Notes: generated by a model not told the origin, from the sequence alone. Shown: positions 47,838 to 59,322, counted from the first letter of the stretch. The stretch: 64,000 nt of DNA from Engraulis encrasicolus (GCF_034702125.1 NC_085857.1:57548426-57612425); one strand, 5' to 3'. Numbers and translations are program-made.

Positions 47838-50827
47838 CAGGGCTCTAAATTAACACACGCCAACCCGCCAAACACGGGTGAAAATTCATTTTGGCTAACG
47901 GGAAAAAATAACCACCCGCCAATTTGGCTAGTAGCGCCCGAGTACAGTAAATTATTATAAACGGTAAACCGCTGCTATGACGAACGTTAGACGGCGAGAT
48001 TTCCTACATTACCCATGGACACTAGCGTCACGACGTAGCCTCCCACCGTGGGCTTTCCAGTGCAGCGAGCGGCAACTCCATGTTGTTGCACGCGCCAGGA
48101 TTGAAAACATTTCAGACGACCAGCCTTCTGTCAGCTACGCTCACACTGCTCTGACAGGCAGCTCTCCTCCTGTGCTCTCGTCGCTTTCGCTACAACCTTT
48201 TTAACGTCACTACTGCCATTATTACTAGCATGAACCTTGCTGTAACAGGCTGCCTTTTTGAAGCTGCGAGGGCCTGGCCGTTTCAATAACAGGACTAACG
48301 CAGATTATGCATGGAGCTACTTCTGTTCTGTATGTTTTGTGCGAGTGATGAGAATCTGGTGGGGGTTAGAGCAAGATTCTGTGTGTTGGTGAATGCTAGT
48401 AGCCTAATTGTAACAGTAATAGTAGTGACGTTAAAAAAGGAGTGGTTGTGGAACCAAATTGCGACAAGGGCAGAGGAGGAGAACTGACTGTCAGAGTAGT
48501 GTGAGCGCTCAGCGTAGCTGACAGTTGTCTTCTGAAATGTTCCGAGCGCAATGTTCTGGCGCAACTAAGTTGGAAAGCCCACGCCATCGAAATTAAAAAA
48601 AAAAGCAATCAACGACGAAGCTATGGAAGTAACAAAGGAAGCGAAGATTCCTGTGATATTATTTACCTTTAGTTAAACATAGGCTTCTTGTCATTTGTTG
48701 CGCATGGTAGAGAAGAGCTCCTCCTCTCTCCTCTCTTTTTCCTCTCATCTCTTCTCCTTCCTTGGGGTGTGCGCATGTGAGGTTTTGTAGTGTTTGGCTG
48801 AGTGTTTGGTTACTGTCTGTTATGTGAGTGGCTTGTGTGATGTGATTCACTGTTTTCAGAGGAATTGAATAAAAACTAATGAAGTTGATTAGACCTAAGT
48901 AATGAAAGTAAAAACTAAAGCAGAAGTTAAAAAATAATGAAAAAATGTATAGCCTATAATATGCCTATTATGTAGGCTAGACATATAGTATGCAGGCCTA
49001 TAGTAGCCCCGTTTATACTGCGGGCCATTGGCCCAGGAACTTAGGCCCAGGAACTTGAGCCCTGGGCTTTAAGCCCAGGGCCAGAGTTCCTGACCCGTTT
49101 ATACTGCGTAGGCCTGTATCTAAGGGCCAACGTAGAGGCCATAGAAACAGATGTTGCAACATTCCAAGACAAGTACGTAACAAGTAAACAAACAAACAAA
49201 TATGGAGCCATTTCAGATAACTACCCTTATTTTACTAGTAATTGCCCTCACACGTAGGGTGACGACATCTTGTCGCCTTCAACATGAGGAGAATGAACGG
49301 CGATTGAGATACAGACTTATTGCAAGAGGGATCCGGTTTAAACGGATGGTGAAATTGAGGAGGCTGCGACATATGGTATGCTACACAGCTGGAAATCACA
49401 GCTGATTCTCGTAGCTACGACTTACGTATATAGCCTACAATACTGAGTAGTGTAGCACTGATATCACACATTTCCCGTCTAAGGCGGTTTAAGTTTAATA
49501 ATTAGGCTACTGTAAGAACTGCACTGACCTTTTTTTTCCATCACATAAGCGATTCCATACTTCGCAATAGGCTACAGGTGTTTGTACGCAGACACTTGAC
49601 TGGCAACTGCTACACGAAGCTTTCACAGCTAACGTTGCATTTACGAAAAGACAAGTATGCTGTTAGTATATCTATTTATTAGTATTATTAGTATTGTTAT
49701 TATATCATTACCATTATCATACTACATTGTTTATTCATAATAGACAGTACAATATTCCATTTTCTTTGGTAGCAATCACGACGGTGCAATCACCAGTCCA
49801 CTCACTCTGAAACACTACGGGAAGTAAACACGCATGTCTCCTTGTAGCTCATACAACTGAATCTGTTAGGCTACAGCTTTTACTGTAGCGCCCCCCCCCT
49901 GTGGAATAGTCGTAATTACAATTTAGGCTAAGAAATCATTACATGAATGTTATTTTAGAAGCAGTGTTCTACACAATTACAAATGATAAACGTAATAATT
50001 CGTCATCAATAACTGATTATATTAATTATTCTAAGTAGGCCTAAACTATAGGCCTTGCATGATGAATAGGCCTAGGCTACAGTCTAAGTAAACCCCTTTA
50101 CATTGCAGGTCTTTTCCAAAGCTCTTAGACCCAGATCCATCCAGTCCCTTCGGAGGTCAGACAACTGGTGGACAGATATAGCATGTAATTTTTCCGAGAC
50201 AGAATGGATACAGAACTTTCGCCTCTCAAGATCAACCTACTATTACATCTGCACATCCATCGGCCAGTCCATCGCAAGGCGAAATACATCTTTCCGGCTA
50301 GCCATCCCTATGGAGAAAAGAGTCGCTATTGCCATATTTCAGATGGCCAGTACATCTGAGTATCGTGTGGTTGCATGTTTATTTGGAGTGAGCCGGGCGA
50401 CAGTGTGTGTGTGCCTTCAGGAATTTTGTAGAGAGGTCATTAAGAAATTAATGCCCAAGTTCATACGATTGCCTACAGCCTCAGAGCTGGAGGCCCATGC
50501 CAGCTACTCTGAGGAGAGGTGGGGCCTCTCACAGTGTATGGGGGCCATTGATGGCTCCCACATCCCAATTGTGAGGCCCAAAAAGTATGCCAGGGATTAC
50601 AACAACAGGAGGGGTGGCACTCCGTTGTTTTACAAGCAGTTGTAGACGGAAAGGGGCAGTTCTGGGATCTTAATGTGGGTACCCCTGGAAGTGTACACGA
50701 CTCGAGAATTTTAGGCAGATCTGCTTTCTACCAAACGGCAACAAATGGATACTTCCCAGGGAGGTTAAAGAGGGTAGGGGACATGGACATAGGATACTAC
50801 ATTTTGGGGGACTCTGCCTACCCTATA

Positions 50828-51700
50828 CAGTCCCTCCAGTTTTTCGCGATTCAGCGATCGCGTGGATTCATGCAAATTCAATGATATTCCGCATAATTTC
50901 ACGATGCCGCGTAATTCCTGTAAAGCCGCATTTTTCCCTCAAAATTTCAACATTCTGTGGAGTTTATTGATTTATATTTTCCTCAAAAAAAAAAAAAAGT
51001 GACTACAATACCACCGGAGACGAAAACCAATACGAAGCATTTTTGTTAATATGTCACTGAAACATTGAAAAAGAATTGCCTGCTATTTCGGAAGTCGCGA
51101 CCCTCATCTCAGCTGTTCCGCGTCTCTCCTCCCCTCCCTCACACATAGCCTACACGCAGGCGTCGGTGCTGCACACTCATGACCTTTTTTTTAACAGCAG
51201 TAGCCTACTTTTCAGTGCAATCCTGGGTGGAAAAAGTATTGTTGCCCATTTATCCATGACGAAGAAGTGTGCAGTCATGAAATAGTGGCGGTACTGTCAC
51301 ACAGTAGCAAACATCTTACGTTAGGCTACATTTTTGCGGAACTTCTCCACTCTCCCCTGTCGCTTTCATGAGCATGCTACCCGACGGTCATTGTCTGATC
51401 TTTTTTCAATGTTCGCTAATGTTTGTAATTTAAGGGTCTATGTCTATGCGTAGGCACAAGCCTTCTGATAACAATCACTGTAGTGCCGATCGCAAAGGTT
51501 TCGGAAGTGTGGAGTTTTGCAACTTGTTTCAGTCAAGGACACCGAGATAGGAAGTGAACGGCCCTTCCACGCTTTCACTGTGTTATTGCAATAAAGTCTT
51601 GCGAATCCATGCAACCATGCACACAACCATGTCAACGAGAGCGTGTATGCCATCACAACTTTGCATCAAGCAAATAATATACAACAGCTTGCAATACGAG

Positions 51701-51742
<42 letters not shown>

Positions 51743-52222
51743 GCGTCTTCCAACAGGTGACATTGTAACGCTTGCATACAGCCTGGCTACTGTACCCCGC
51801 AACGCTCTTCATTAGGCCTAGTGATAGGCTATACCCACAAGTATTTTTTCATAACGCGCTGTCCCGTTTTCCCCCGAAGTCGTTCTAAAATATCGACAGA
51901 GATTTATGAGTGTCGCGGCCATGATTTTTTTTTACACATTGGACGCACTGGCTAATAAGACGCTCTGACAGTTTTTGACAATATTTTATTATTCTATTAT
52001 ATAGGAAGTGTGTTTCTGAATCTCTCTCTCTTTTGTCTTAAGCCTTCTTAGACTGATTGTGGTTTTCAGTTACCAAAAAAACCCAGAAAGGGATGCAAAA
52101 TCTTTGCAAAAAATGAGAAAATGCCGCAAAATCTTTGCAAAAAATGAGAAAATGCCGCCACAAAATCAGGCATTTTGACCGCAAAAATCACAAAATCCCA
52201 GGGCAAAATCCTGGAGGGACTG
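50828..52222. mobile_element. Unclassified 1.4-kb transposon inside the transposase gene
   Basis: Perfect 12-bp termini CAGTCCCTCCAG and CTGGAGGGACTG are flanked by CCTATA at 50822-50827 and 52223-52228 (6 bp). Removing the element and one CCTATA copy makes the transposase frame continuous across the site. Near the right end, 'aaaatgagaaaatgccgc' is repeated in tandem. A 6-bp duplication would be unusual for hAT and fits other families such as Dada; the class is not decided. No transposase was recognised. Confidence 0.8.
51703..51740 (+). repeat. (GA)n microsatellite
   Basis: About 38 bp of GA repeats inside the nested element. Confidence 0.95.
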
Positions 52223-52789
52223 CCTATACACAGTTGGCTCCTGAAGCCATATCCCGACAATGGGAGACTGACAGCAGGCCAGCGGCTGTATAATCTCACA
52301 ACTAGCAGAGCCCGGGCGGTGGTGGAGCACGCCTTTGGGCGTCTGAAAGGGAGGTGGAGGTGCCTCCTGAAACGTAATGACTGTAACATCGAGCTTGTGA
52401 AGGACATCACGCTGACAGCCTGTGTGCTTCACAATTTGTGTGAGAGGCACTGTGAGACCTTCGATGTAGAGTGGACAGTTGTAGAGCCAGAGGCCATGTC
52501 TGGACCAGTCACAGACCCCCTCTCAGGCCAGGACATCAGAAAGGCCATTATCAAGTATCTCAATAAGGAACTTTGAAGAATAATATTAAATACTTAATAC
52601 TACTATTAAACATACTGAACATTACTAATTAAATTTACAATTGCAGTTACATTATGGTATTGATGGTCTCTTATTTATAATCAGCATTAAGATTTCTTGA
52701 GTAATAGGCCTAAGAGTAATAAGAGTAAGAGTTTACTTTAGATCAATAATAAAATAAAAAGGAGGGCAATTCACAGAACCAATACTAAT

Positions 52790-54575
52790 TTATTTATCTT
52801 TCAACACATTAACAAGCTGTGTCAGCACCGACACGATCGCTGTATTCTCCTCCCTCCTTGCAGCCAACTCCATCTCCCTCCTCTTATCTTCTCGGTCCTG
52901 CTCCTCCCGACGCAGCGCAGCCTCTCTCTCGTAGAGAGTTTCATCAGTCTCTCTGAAAAAATCTATGAGTTCTTGTGCCGAGGCCGATACCTTCCTTTTT
53001 GCTGGAATGACAACATGCAGACATTTAATATATTAGTAATTTACAAGGTTCCCACTGGTGCTTGAATTCCTTGAAAATGCTTGAATTTTAATTAGGTGTT
53101 TTCAAGGTTGTGAAAATGCTTGAATTTTTGGTGAAGTGCTTGAAAATGCTTGAAATTTGTGTCAAGTCAAACTGAGTAAACCAAATAATAGAAATAAAAT
53201 GTTCAGGTACATCAAAAATCTGAGGAAGTGAGATGTCAGATGGGATTTTCCATTCCATCGACACCCTAAACTTGATTAGAATGCAGGAAATTCCATCTTA
53301 AAAACACAAAATTTTCCACCCCCCCTTCCCTCGACCGATTAAAGTACTTGAATTTGTTCATGAAAAAGGTGTGGGAACCCTGAATTTAACATCACTTTAC
53401 ATATTACAAACATCATTGTTGTTGTTATTGTTGTTATAGGCCTTTATACTAGGGTACTCATTTGATACCTGACTTACCAGGTCTGGTTCTTGCTGGGATG
53501 AGAGTGGAGGAGCCCCTCACTGGTCCTGATTCTGCTGAACCTATGAAGATATGGTTTTAGTCACTGTCTCCTTAATTTTTATTTTAGTCACAGGGGGGCG
53601 ATAGCGTACTTTGCATGCTGTGATTTACATGTAGCACAACACATGCCCAGCCCAGCAGCATAAAGTAAAACAGTTGTTTACCTGCTGTCTGTGTAGCAGG
53701 TGGTGGAGGGGATGGGCTCATCAGGTCCTCCACTGCATCCCAGTCAATTGTTGTTTCGAAATTATCTGAGAAAGAAGAATGCATTTCGTTTGAATTGTAG
53801 TTTGAAAGAGTATTACCAGTATATATGTGTGTTGTGTCCTCTTACGACACTAGGTGGCATACTAGGACTAAAAGTACTGTAGCCACTACGGTAACCCGTA
53901 GACATCAGAAGAAGACAGTGCACTGACTATACCAGTCTCGTACCACACTTGCTTCTGCTTACGATGTGATGTTTCATACTATGCTCTTGCTTTAAGTAAA
54001 GTTTATACATTTATACACAAAGCCTCTTCCTTGCTACCCACAGAACACAACATTGGTGAGTGAGTGACACAACAATGTGCATAGCCGAGGTCTGTTGCAA
54101 ACTTTTAGACGGTAATAGTCAGGCTTGTTTTTCGTAATCTTTTGGTTTAGTGTACAGTATTTCATTGACGAGTATCAGGTTAATTCTTACCAAGGAGTGT
54201 GTCCTCTCCCGAGTCGTCCAGGGGTGCTGTAGCAGCACTAGAGTTTCTTAGCAGACTTTGGTCATTCCCAGGGCGATGGCCAAGTATCTCGTCCATTGTG
54301 TCAAACCACTGAAATTTGGCTCGTCCTGCCCCGCTGCGATTGTTATTGTCCTTTGCGACCCTGTACTGTTGTTTCAACTTTTTAATTTTTTCCCTAATTT
54401 GTTTGACATCCCTAATAATACCCACCTTTTTTAACTCCTCGCCAATTGTTCGGTAAATTTCGTCGTTTCGTACAACCCCGTCAAATTGCGCTTGAATCGA
54501 TCCCTCCCCCCAAACTTGCAGAAGACACTTTATGTCTTCGGTCGACCAGTACATTCTGCTCCCATCGCTTGCCAT
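52790..54575 (-). CDS. Myb/SANT-like Harbinger partner protein, intact, four exons
   Basis: Exons on the minus strand are 54575-54191, 53765-53682, 53540-53478 and 53001-52790. All have AG acceptors and GT donors with phase-1 joins, giving 247 codons plus TAA without a stop. Residues about 8-95 form a Myb/SANT trihelix-like DNA-binding domain: MYWSTEDIKCLLQVWGEGSI, then EIYRTIGEELKK, KKLKQQYR and FQWFDTMDEILG with the spaced aromatics. The middle is acidic and Pro-rich (DWDAVEDLMSPSPPPP), and the C-terminus is a charged coiled-coil-like helix. In Harbinger systems this protein binds the transposon ends and helps carry the transposase to the nucleus. It is convergent with the broken transposase gene. 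A MITE sits in its last intron. Confidence 0.87.
53044..53386. mobile_element. MITE in the Myb-like gene's last intron
   Basis: The ends AAGGTTCCCAC and GTGGGAACCCTG are inverted, and similar AATTTAC/AATTTAAC sequence flanks both. The inside repeats 'tgcttgaatttt' and 'cttgaaaatgcttga'. It has no coding capacity. It does not touch the splice sites. Confidence 0.68.
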
Positions 54576-55087
54576 TTTTCGCTCTTAAAATAAACAAAAT
54601 TAAAGCTCAAATTCTTATTTTGTCTGCGTTGTGTGTATGCTAATGGTAGCCAACCGCTTGTGCACGTTTTGTAAATAGAACGACGGCCTTTGTGACCAGT
54701 TCAATGTGACGTGTAAGCACCCGGGTTTAGCCGCTGGCCCAGGTAGCTGAGCAGGAACTGTTACCTAGACAACAGTTCTTGGACTGGCCCGGTTCTGGCC
54801 TGGCCCTGACGGTATAAACGGGTGCAGGACCAGGGCTTAAGTTCCTGGGCCTAAGTTCCTGGGCCAATGGCCCGCAGTATAAACGGGGCTAGTGTATCTG
54901 TGTTGCAGAAATAGTTTAACAAAATTACCATAGTTAAAAAAAACCAAAAAAAAAAAACCAACTAGCCTAACGCATAGTTTATTTTGCCGAGATTAAAAAA
55001 AAATTGGCTAGTTGAACTTTTGTTTGGCTGGTAAGAAAAAATGTCCACTAGCCAAATTGGCTGGTGGTGGAAAAGGTTAATTTAGAG

Positions 55088-55328
55088 CAGCGGTTCTCAA
55101 AGTGTGGTCCGGGGACCACTGGTGGTCCGCAACCAAGCTCAGGTGGTCCTCAGTGGGATTTCTACTTTTCCAAAACAAGCAAGTAGTAGGCTATATTCGT
55201 AATTAGAAAGCTAAAAATAGCAAAAGTCTGATCTTCAATCACAATAACACAGACGGTTGACAAGTGGACCCTGAACATTTTTGGGGGGACAAAGTGGTCC
55301 GCGATCCGAAAAAGTTTGAGAAACACTG
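55088..55328. mobile_element. 241-bp hAT-Charlie MITE inside a terminal repeat
   Basis: The ends CAGCGGTTCTCAAA and TTTGAGAAACACTG are inverted, with subterminal 'gtggtccg' repeats, and are flanked by exact copies of ATTTAGAG (55080-55087 and 55329-55336). The target is the right terminal repeat of the large hAT element, five bases from its end. Confidence 0.9.
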
Positions 55329-55349
55329 ATTTAGAGCCCTGATTACGCT

Positions 55350-55570
55350 GCAAAATTTGTTGATTGTCTACAGACTTCATAATTCCATGCACACGTCAAG
55401 TAGTCCAGTGCCAGAGGCAGCAAAGCAATCTAAAAACATCAGGGAAACTCTGCCATATTTGACTTTAGGGACCGTGTTATTTTCATTGAAGGCCTCATTT
55501 ATTTTTACCCCATTCGTTTGAGTTAGCAGGAAAAAATGAGGCCTTCAAAGAAAAGAACACGGTCCCTTTA
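55350..55570 (-). pseudogene. Tc1-like transposase, central part
   Basis: The minus strand reads Asn-Thr-Val-Pro-Lys-Val-Lys-Tyr-Gly, then LDCFAASGTGLLDV, the block before the second catalytic Asp of fish Tc1-like transposases, and then stops and shifts. It continues at 47837-47614 once the hAT element is set aside. It also contains a near-palindrome (55467-55506 against 55530-55568). Confidence 0.75.
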
Positions 55571-56832
55571 TGCAATCATTAATAAAACAATTTATGATTC
55601 CATAAATCCAGACCTACATTTATAATGCAACCTGTGTTAGGATCTTGATTCTCACACAATTATATTTACATTTATGATCCTCTTGATGAGAAATAATATT
55701 TCTCCCACCCAAGTCGATAACTCCACCTACGCTACGCCCATCAGTGCTTTCTTTAGTGTTTGTAGGCTAAATAATGAAGCTACAAGTGAAGTAACAAACA
55801 AACAATGTATTAGTTAAACACTCGCGGCACAATGCCTGCAGTCTGACTACATAGTTCTCCACCGAATGTATGCACACACCGGCAGACTCAAATGTTTCCA
55901 TGCTTGCATTTTCTGCACGTAAAAACAGACTGAGTATGTCAAATAAAGATACCAGTACATTGCCTTTGCAGTTTGTGTGACAATACAACGCTTACTGAGC
56001 TATAAAGCTACGTTGCTTAATAATGGACGCAGTGCTTGCAATGTTGTGAAGGAAATCGTGCTGTTAAATGAGGCTCGCACCATGAGACCTTGTGTGCAGA
56101 TCTAAAAGGAAAGCTGGTTCGTGACCAGACCCAAGCTACAATTGATGTGTGCATCTGCAGAACTCTAATTTGCTCTTTTTCAGGCGAATACAACATATAC
56201 TTTCGTGTTCAATACAAATGTTTGTATCTATATTTTTATTCTACACTTCTGTGGACAGCTGTAGGTCAAAACCAACTGAGCAAGTAGGGTAATTCGGCGC
56301 ACCACTGTTGCATCGAAAATACCATAGGGGGTGGGTCTAAAACGTGAGCAAGAATCTAAACGACTGTAGCGATGTGTAAAATGTGTTAGATTAGAATAGA
56401 CCTTTAAAATTGAAATAGACCTTCTGTGTTTGCATTCTTGACTGATATGACACCATTAAAAAGTTTCGGGTTGCAAACCGGTTCGGGCTGTATGAAGCTC
56501 ATAATGGACTGGGCTAGGACTGGGGCGGGTTGAGTTCGTTCAGGCTCGAGTCGGTTTCGGTCTGACGTTTAAGGTCCGTTTCATGCTCTACTGTACAATA
56601 GCCTTTCACAGGGATTAAAGTATTCCAGCCCCTGGCCGGATTTCCGGCTTGCAGTGATGGACCGTGGGTTCAAAAATATATATATGGGTGGTTGACGTTT
56701 AAGGGTGTAACGCCCCCCCCAAAAAAGTGTTTCCAAGTCCTGAAAAATTGATTGAAAAAAATTGAAAAAAAAGGAAAAAAAAAATCGCCTAATTTTTGCC
56801 ATTTTTGAGAAAATGTGTCCTGCATCAACACA
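55571..56832. other. Non-coding stretch, no gene seen
   Basis: Short ORFs only. Near 56465-56600, 'ttcgggctgtatgaagctc' and 'ctctactgtac' loosely mirror 46612-46660 (ctgtacagtagag, gcccgagcccg), so another repeat family may flank the nested region on both sides. A poly-A-rich run lies at 56750-56790. Confidence 0.4.
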
Positions 56833-58396
56833 TTAGCCTTGGTCTCATTAGCCGCGCTTCAGCGGCCCGGGGCCGCCCGGGGCTCAGGAGAGTGGCCGGC
56901 TCGGAGCTGCCGGCCCCGGGCCATTTTTTGCCTGATCGGACTCATAGCCGACCCCAGGCACATTCAGGTACACGCCTTGTTTGTGAAACGTCAGTCGGGC
57001 ACAGCCCACTTTCGCCCCAAATCACAGAAGGACAACAACAGAACAACGACAAAGAAGGAGAAGAAAACGGAGCAAACTCTGCTGGAGCAGGTCGCCGTTT
57101 GGCTCGTAGCCTACGGACAAAGACGACAAGAACTGCAAAGAAAATGGCTTGCCTTTCAAGAACTGTTTTATTACATGGCAAAGTTGTCGATTCAGAAGCT
57201 GTATGGGACGCAGCGCATGTTAAGAAGACAAAGACGCATGAAAATACGAGCAGCTCGACAACTGAGAGAGTGAACAGAAGGAGACGTGCGAACATGCCCA
57301 GTTAATCCCCCCAATAGCGCACAGAAGCATGAGCCCCGGACATAGCGAGACATGAATGTGCAGGTAATTGAATAAGTTACCATGTGAAAGGAGACCAAAT
57401 CCCGGAGACATAGCACATTCATCAGTTGCTATAGAAAATTATGAGCCCCGGACATAGCGACACACCCCCTCGTTGCGGCGTGCCACCTGTCTATTCATGG
57501 TGAATGTGCAGGTAATTGAATAAGTTACCATGTGAAAAGAGACCAAATCCCGGAGACATAGCATCTTCATCAGCTGCTATAGAAAATGATGAGCCAGGGG
57601 AATAGCGACTATTTATTAAAGTAGCCACGGAAGTAGCGTAGCCTACAAGTCGTTCAATCTGCATAACATCGGTGTGTGTCCTGCAGGGAATTCTAAGTGT
57701 GCGCACTATGGCACATGTCTGCAAAACGTATGCCTATGGTTTAGTATGTCTGCAAAACATGAGACACTAGGGCAGCAGAGTGAGGATGATTTTAAATAGG
57801 CCTAAGTCAATAACAGCTGTGCTTTACTGTGTAATAATGTGGCTGCATGGGGGACTTATCGCTAAATTCTGGGCAAATTATTAGTTTGGGGTGTTTGGCT
57901 TTCTTATGGCATAATGTCATAAGATGCAACTTTGGCACTTCTGTTTGTGTTTTTAAAGTTATTTAGCCAACATAACTTTTTTGTTGTTATCAGGGCATCA
58001 TGGGCACCACTACTGGGATGTCATAGCTAAGTCATGTCGGCTTTTTTCTGCTTTTAGCCGCCAACTCTTGTGCCAATATCGTGATTTGGCATGCTTTCCA
58101 CTGGACACCAATAAAAAGTGTCTCACAAATACTCACACATGACATTTATGTCGGCTTATTTAGCTTTTGCGCTATTATCGCCGAAGGTCTGGTAGGCTAT
58201 ATCGCACGTGGGCTATATCGCCTGAGGTTGACCCCGCCTCCGAGCCCGAATTCGACGGGCCAGGGAAAGCGGCCCTTAGCCCCACAACCTGGCCCGGCGG
58301 CCATCTTTAGCACCTAGCCCCCTTTTGATGAGATCACCGTCAGCCCCCTTTTGTCCGGGCCAGCCCGGGGCTGGCCCTGCAGTGAGACTAAGGCTA
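56833..58396. mobile_element. DNA element with AGCCTTGGTCTCA termini
   Basis: The left end AGCCTTGGTCTCATTAGC is mirrored by AGTGAGACTAAGGCT at the right, with GC-rich subterminal 'cccggggctggcc'-type words. An internal frame (56815-57273) encodes a highly basic region with RQELQRKWLAFQELFYYM and an Arg-rich end, similar in style to the charged first exon of Harbinger transposases but not assignable. No DDE domain is seen. It also holds a ~150-bp tandem duplication. Confidence 0.5.
57327..57595 (+). repeat. ~125-150-bp tandem duplication
   Basis: 'gagccccggacatagcga', 'gaatgtgcaggtaattgaat' and 'gaccaaatcccggagacata' occur in the same order in two adjacent copies, with a partial third start at 57590 (gatgagccaggggaatagcg). 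Confidence 0.8.
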
Positions 58397-59160
58397 TTGT
58401 ATAGGCATGTCACACCGCAGGAAAATGAAGTCGCACCACAGAAAACTCACTGCATTATGGCCATTTTAATCCTTTTGTATACATGACTGACATCTGAGCT
58501 CATGCTAACTTGATAATGATATTGTGTTTAATCTTAATGTGTTTTCATTTATAAAAAACTTGTTTTCCTTCTATAAGAGCAGTCACACCACAGGACACCA
58601 TAAAATGAACCTAAGCATTGCGTGACAGAAACATTGCAATATGAAGACATATTAAGAGGTTAAGAGTCACCTTAAGCTTCCACAGCATTCTCCAAAACTG
58701 AGGTACTGACTGGTTAGGAGCCAGTCTTTAAGATCCTTGTACTTGGCCTTGCAGCTGCCCGTTCACAAACATTGCCATACATGTCACCTCACAGGACGGA
58801 ATTTGTGTTACGAAATTGTACTTGTAGTTAATATTACTGTCTTTTTTTCACATTCACATATCTTAATATAAAGTTAATATTTATGCAATCATGCCAAAAG
58901 CTTCATACATTATTCAAAATGTTGTTGGTTAATTTATATATATATTATATTCCAGGTTTCATTAATGTTATAGTCACGCCACAGGATGTTTGACATATAA
59001 ACCTTTACATAAATCTTAACAACAATGTTTCTTCTCATCTAAGACTAATATGAAACATAATGTACCACATCTTCTTTCATTGACATTTGTTTTTTAGAGG
59101 AAAAATAACAGTTTTATAGGTTCTTAACCAATGTTACGAAAAAACAAGGCATCACGTCTC
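58397..59160. other. Non-coding; diffuse 'gtcacaccacagga' repeats
   Basis: Variants of 'gtcacaccacagga' appear at about 58408, 58430, 58583, 58785 and 58973, most at 150-200-bp spacing, suggesting a decayed tandem array. No gene is seen. Confidence 0.45.
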
Positions 59161-59165
59161 CCACA

Positions 59166-59322
59166 TGAAGGGTTTATTTGCAAAACGGTGTATCTCCATT
59201 TTGTAGAATGTTGGGAAATTCACATTTTTGTATTGGATATTCCATTCTGAACAGTCATTTTCAATAATAAAATACAAAAGTAAAAAAAATGGAGATACAA
59301 CGTTTTGCAAATAAACCCTTCA
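59166..59322. repeat. 37-bp near-perfect hairpin, 83-nt loop
   Basis: 59166-59202 is the reverse complement of 59286-59322 with a single mismatch (gtgtatctcc against gttgtatctcc alignment). The right arm overlaps the start of the LINE-derived frame. It could be a small foldback MITE or a structured transcript. Confidence 0.85.

Larger units (their letters stand above)
49202..52576 (+). pseudogene. Harbinger transposase (HARBI1-like), disrupted
   Basis: Exon 1 (49202-49375, 58 codons) ends at a donor (cat atg|gtatgc). Exon 2 starts at 50109 after 'ttacattgcag', in matching phase 0. It encodes a helix-turn-helix region (about residues 120-165) and a DDE nuclease domain. All three acids are visible: Asp in MGAIDGSHIPI (about residue 206), Asp in ILGDSAYP, and Glu in VVEHAFGRLKGRW. 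Two lesions break it. One is a 1-base loss in the AGGAGGGG run near 50612-50617, shifting the frame before WHSVVLQ. The other is the 1.4-kb insertion at 50828. The part after the insertion (52229-52576) is intact to its TGA. In life the enzyme cuts and joins transposon ends; this copy cannot make it. Confidence 0.88.
49006..54889 (+). mobile_element. PIF/Harbinger element, 5.9 kb, two genes
   Basis: Inverted termini of about 60 bp start GCCCCGTTTATACTGCGGGC and are mirrored at the right with one or two differences; TA(G) adjoins both ends. Inside are a transposase gene (+ strand) and a convergent Myb/SANT-like gene (- strand), the standard two-gene set of fish Harbinger elements. The termini differ very little, so the insertion is relatively young. 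It carries two later insertions, 50828-52222 and 53044-53386. Confidence 0.9.
47838..55341. mobile_element. hAT-like element, host of nested transposons
   Basis: The termini CAGGGCTCTAAATTAAC and, once the small MITE is excluded, GGTTAATTTAGAGCCCTG are inverted, and ATTACGCT is duplicated exactly at 47830-47837 and 55342-55349. Its own sequence is 47838-49005 and 54890-55341, about 1.4 kb after removing insertions. It contains a subterminal inverted repeat (about 48040-48240 against 48400-48592) but no transposase. It interrupts a Tc1-like element and is itself interrupted by a Harbinger element and a MITE. Confidence 0.85.

Noticed and set aside
46612..56600. A ~10-kb outermost transposon bounded by 'tgtacagtagag' on the left and its mirror on the right
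   Set aside because: Only about 12 bp mirror and no target duplication was found; more likely two fragments of one dispersed repeat family.
56796..57305. 169-residue basic protein as a host gene
   Set aside because: It lies within an element with inverted termini and crosses GC-rich terminal sequence; the overlapping frame also codes a basic peptide. Better explained as transposon content.
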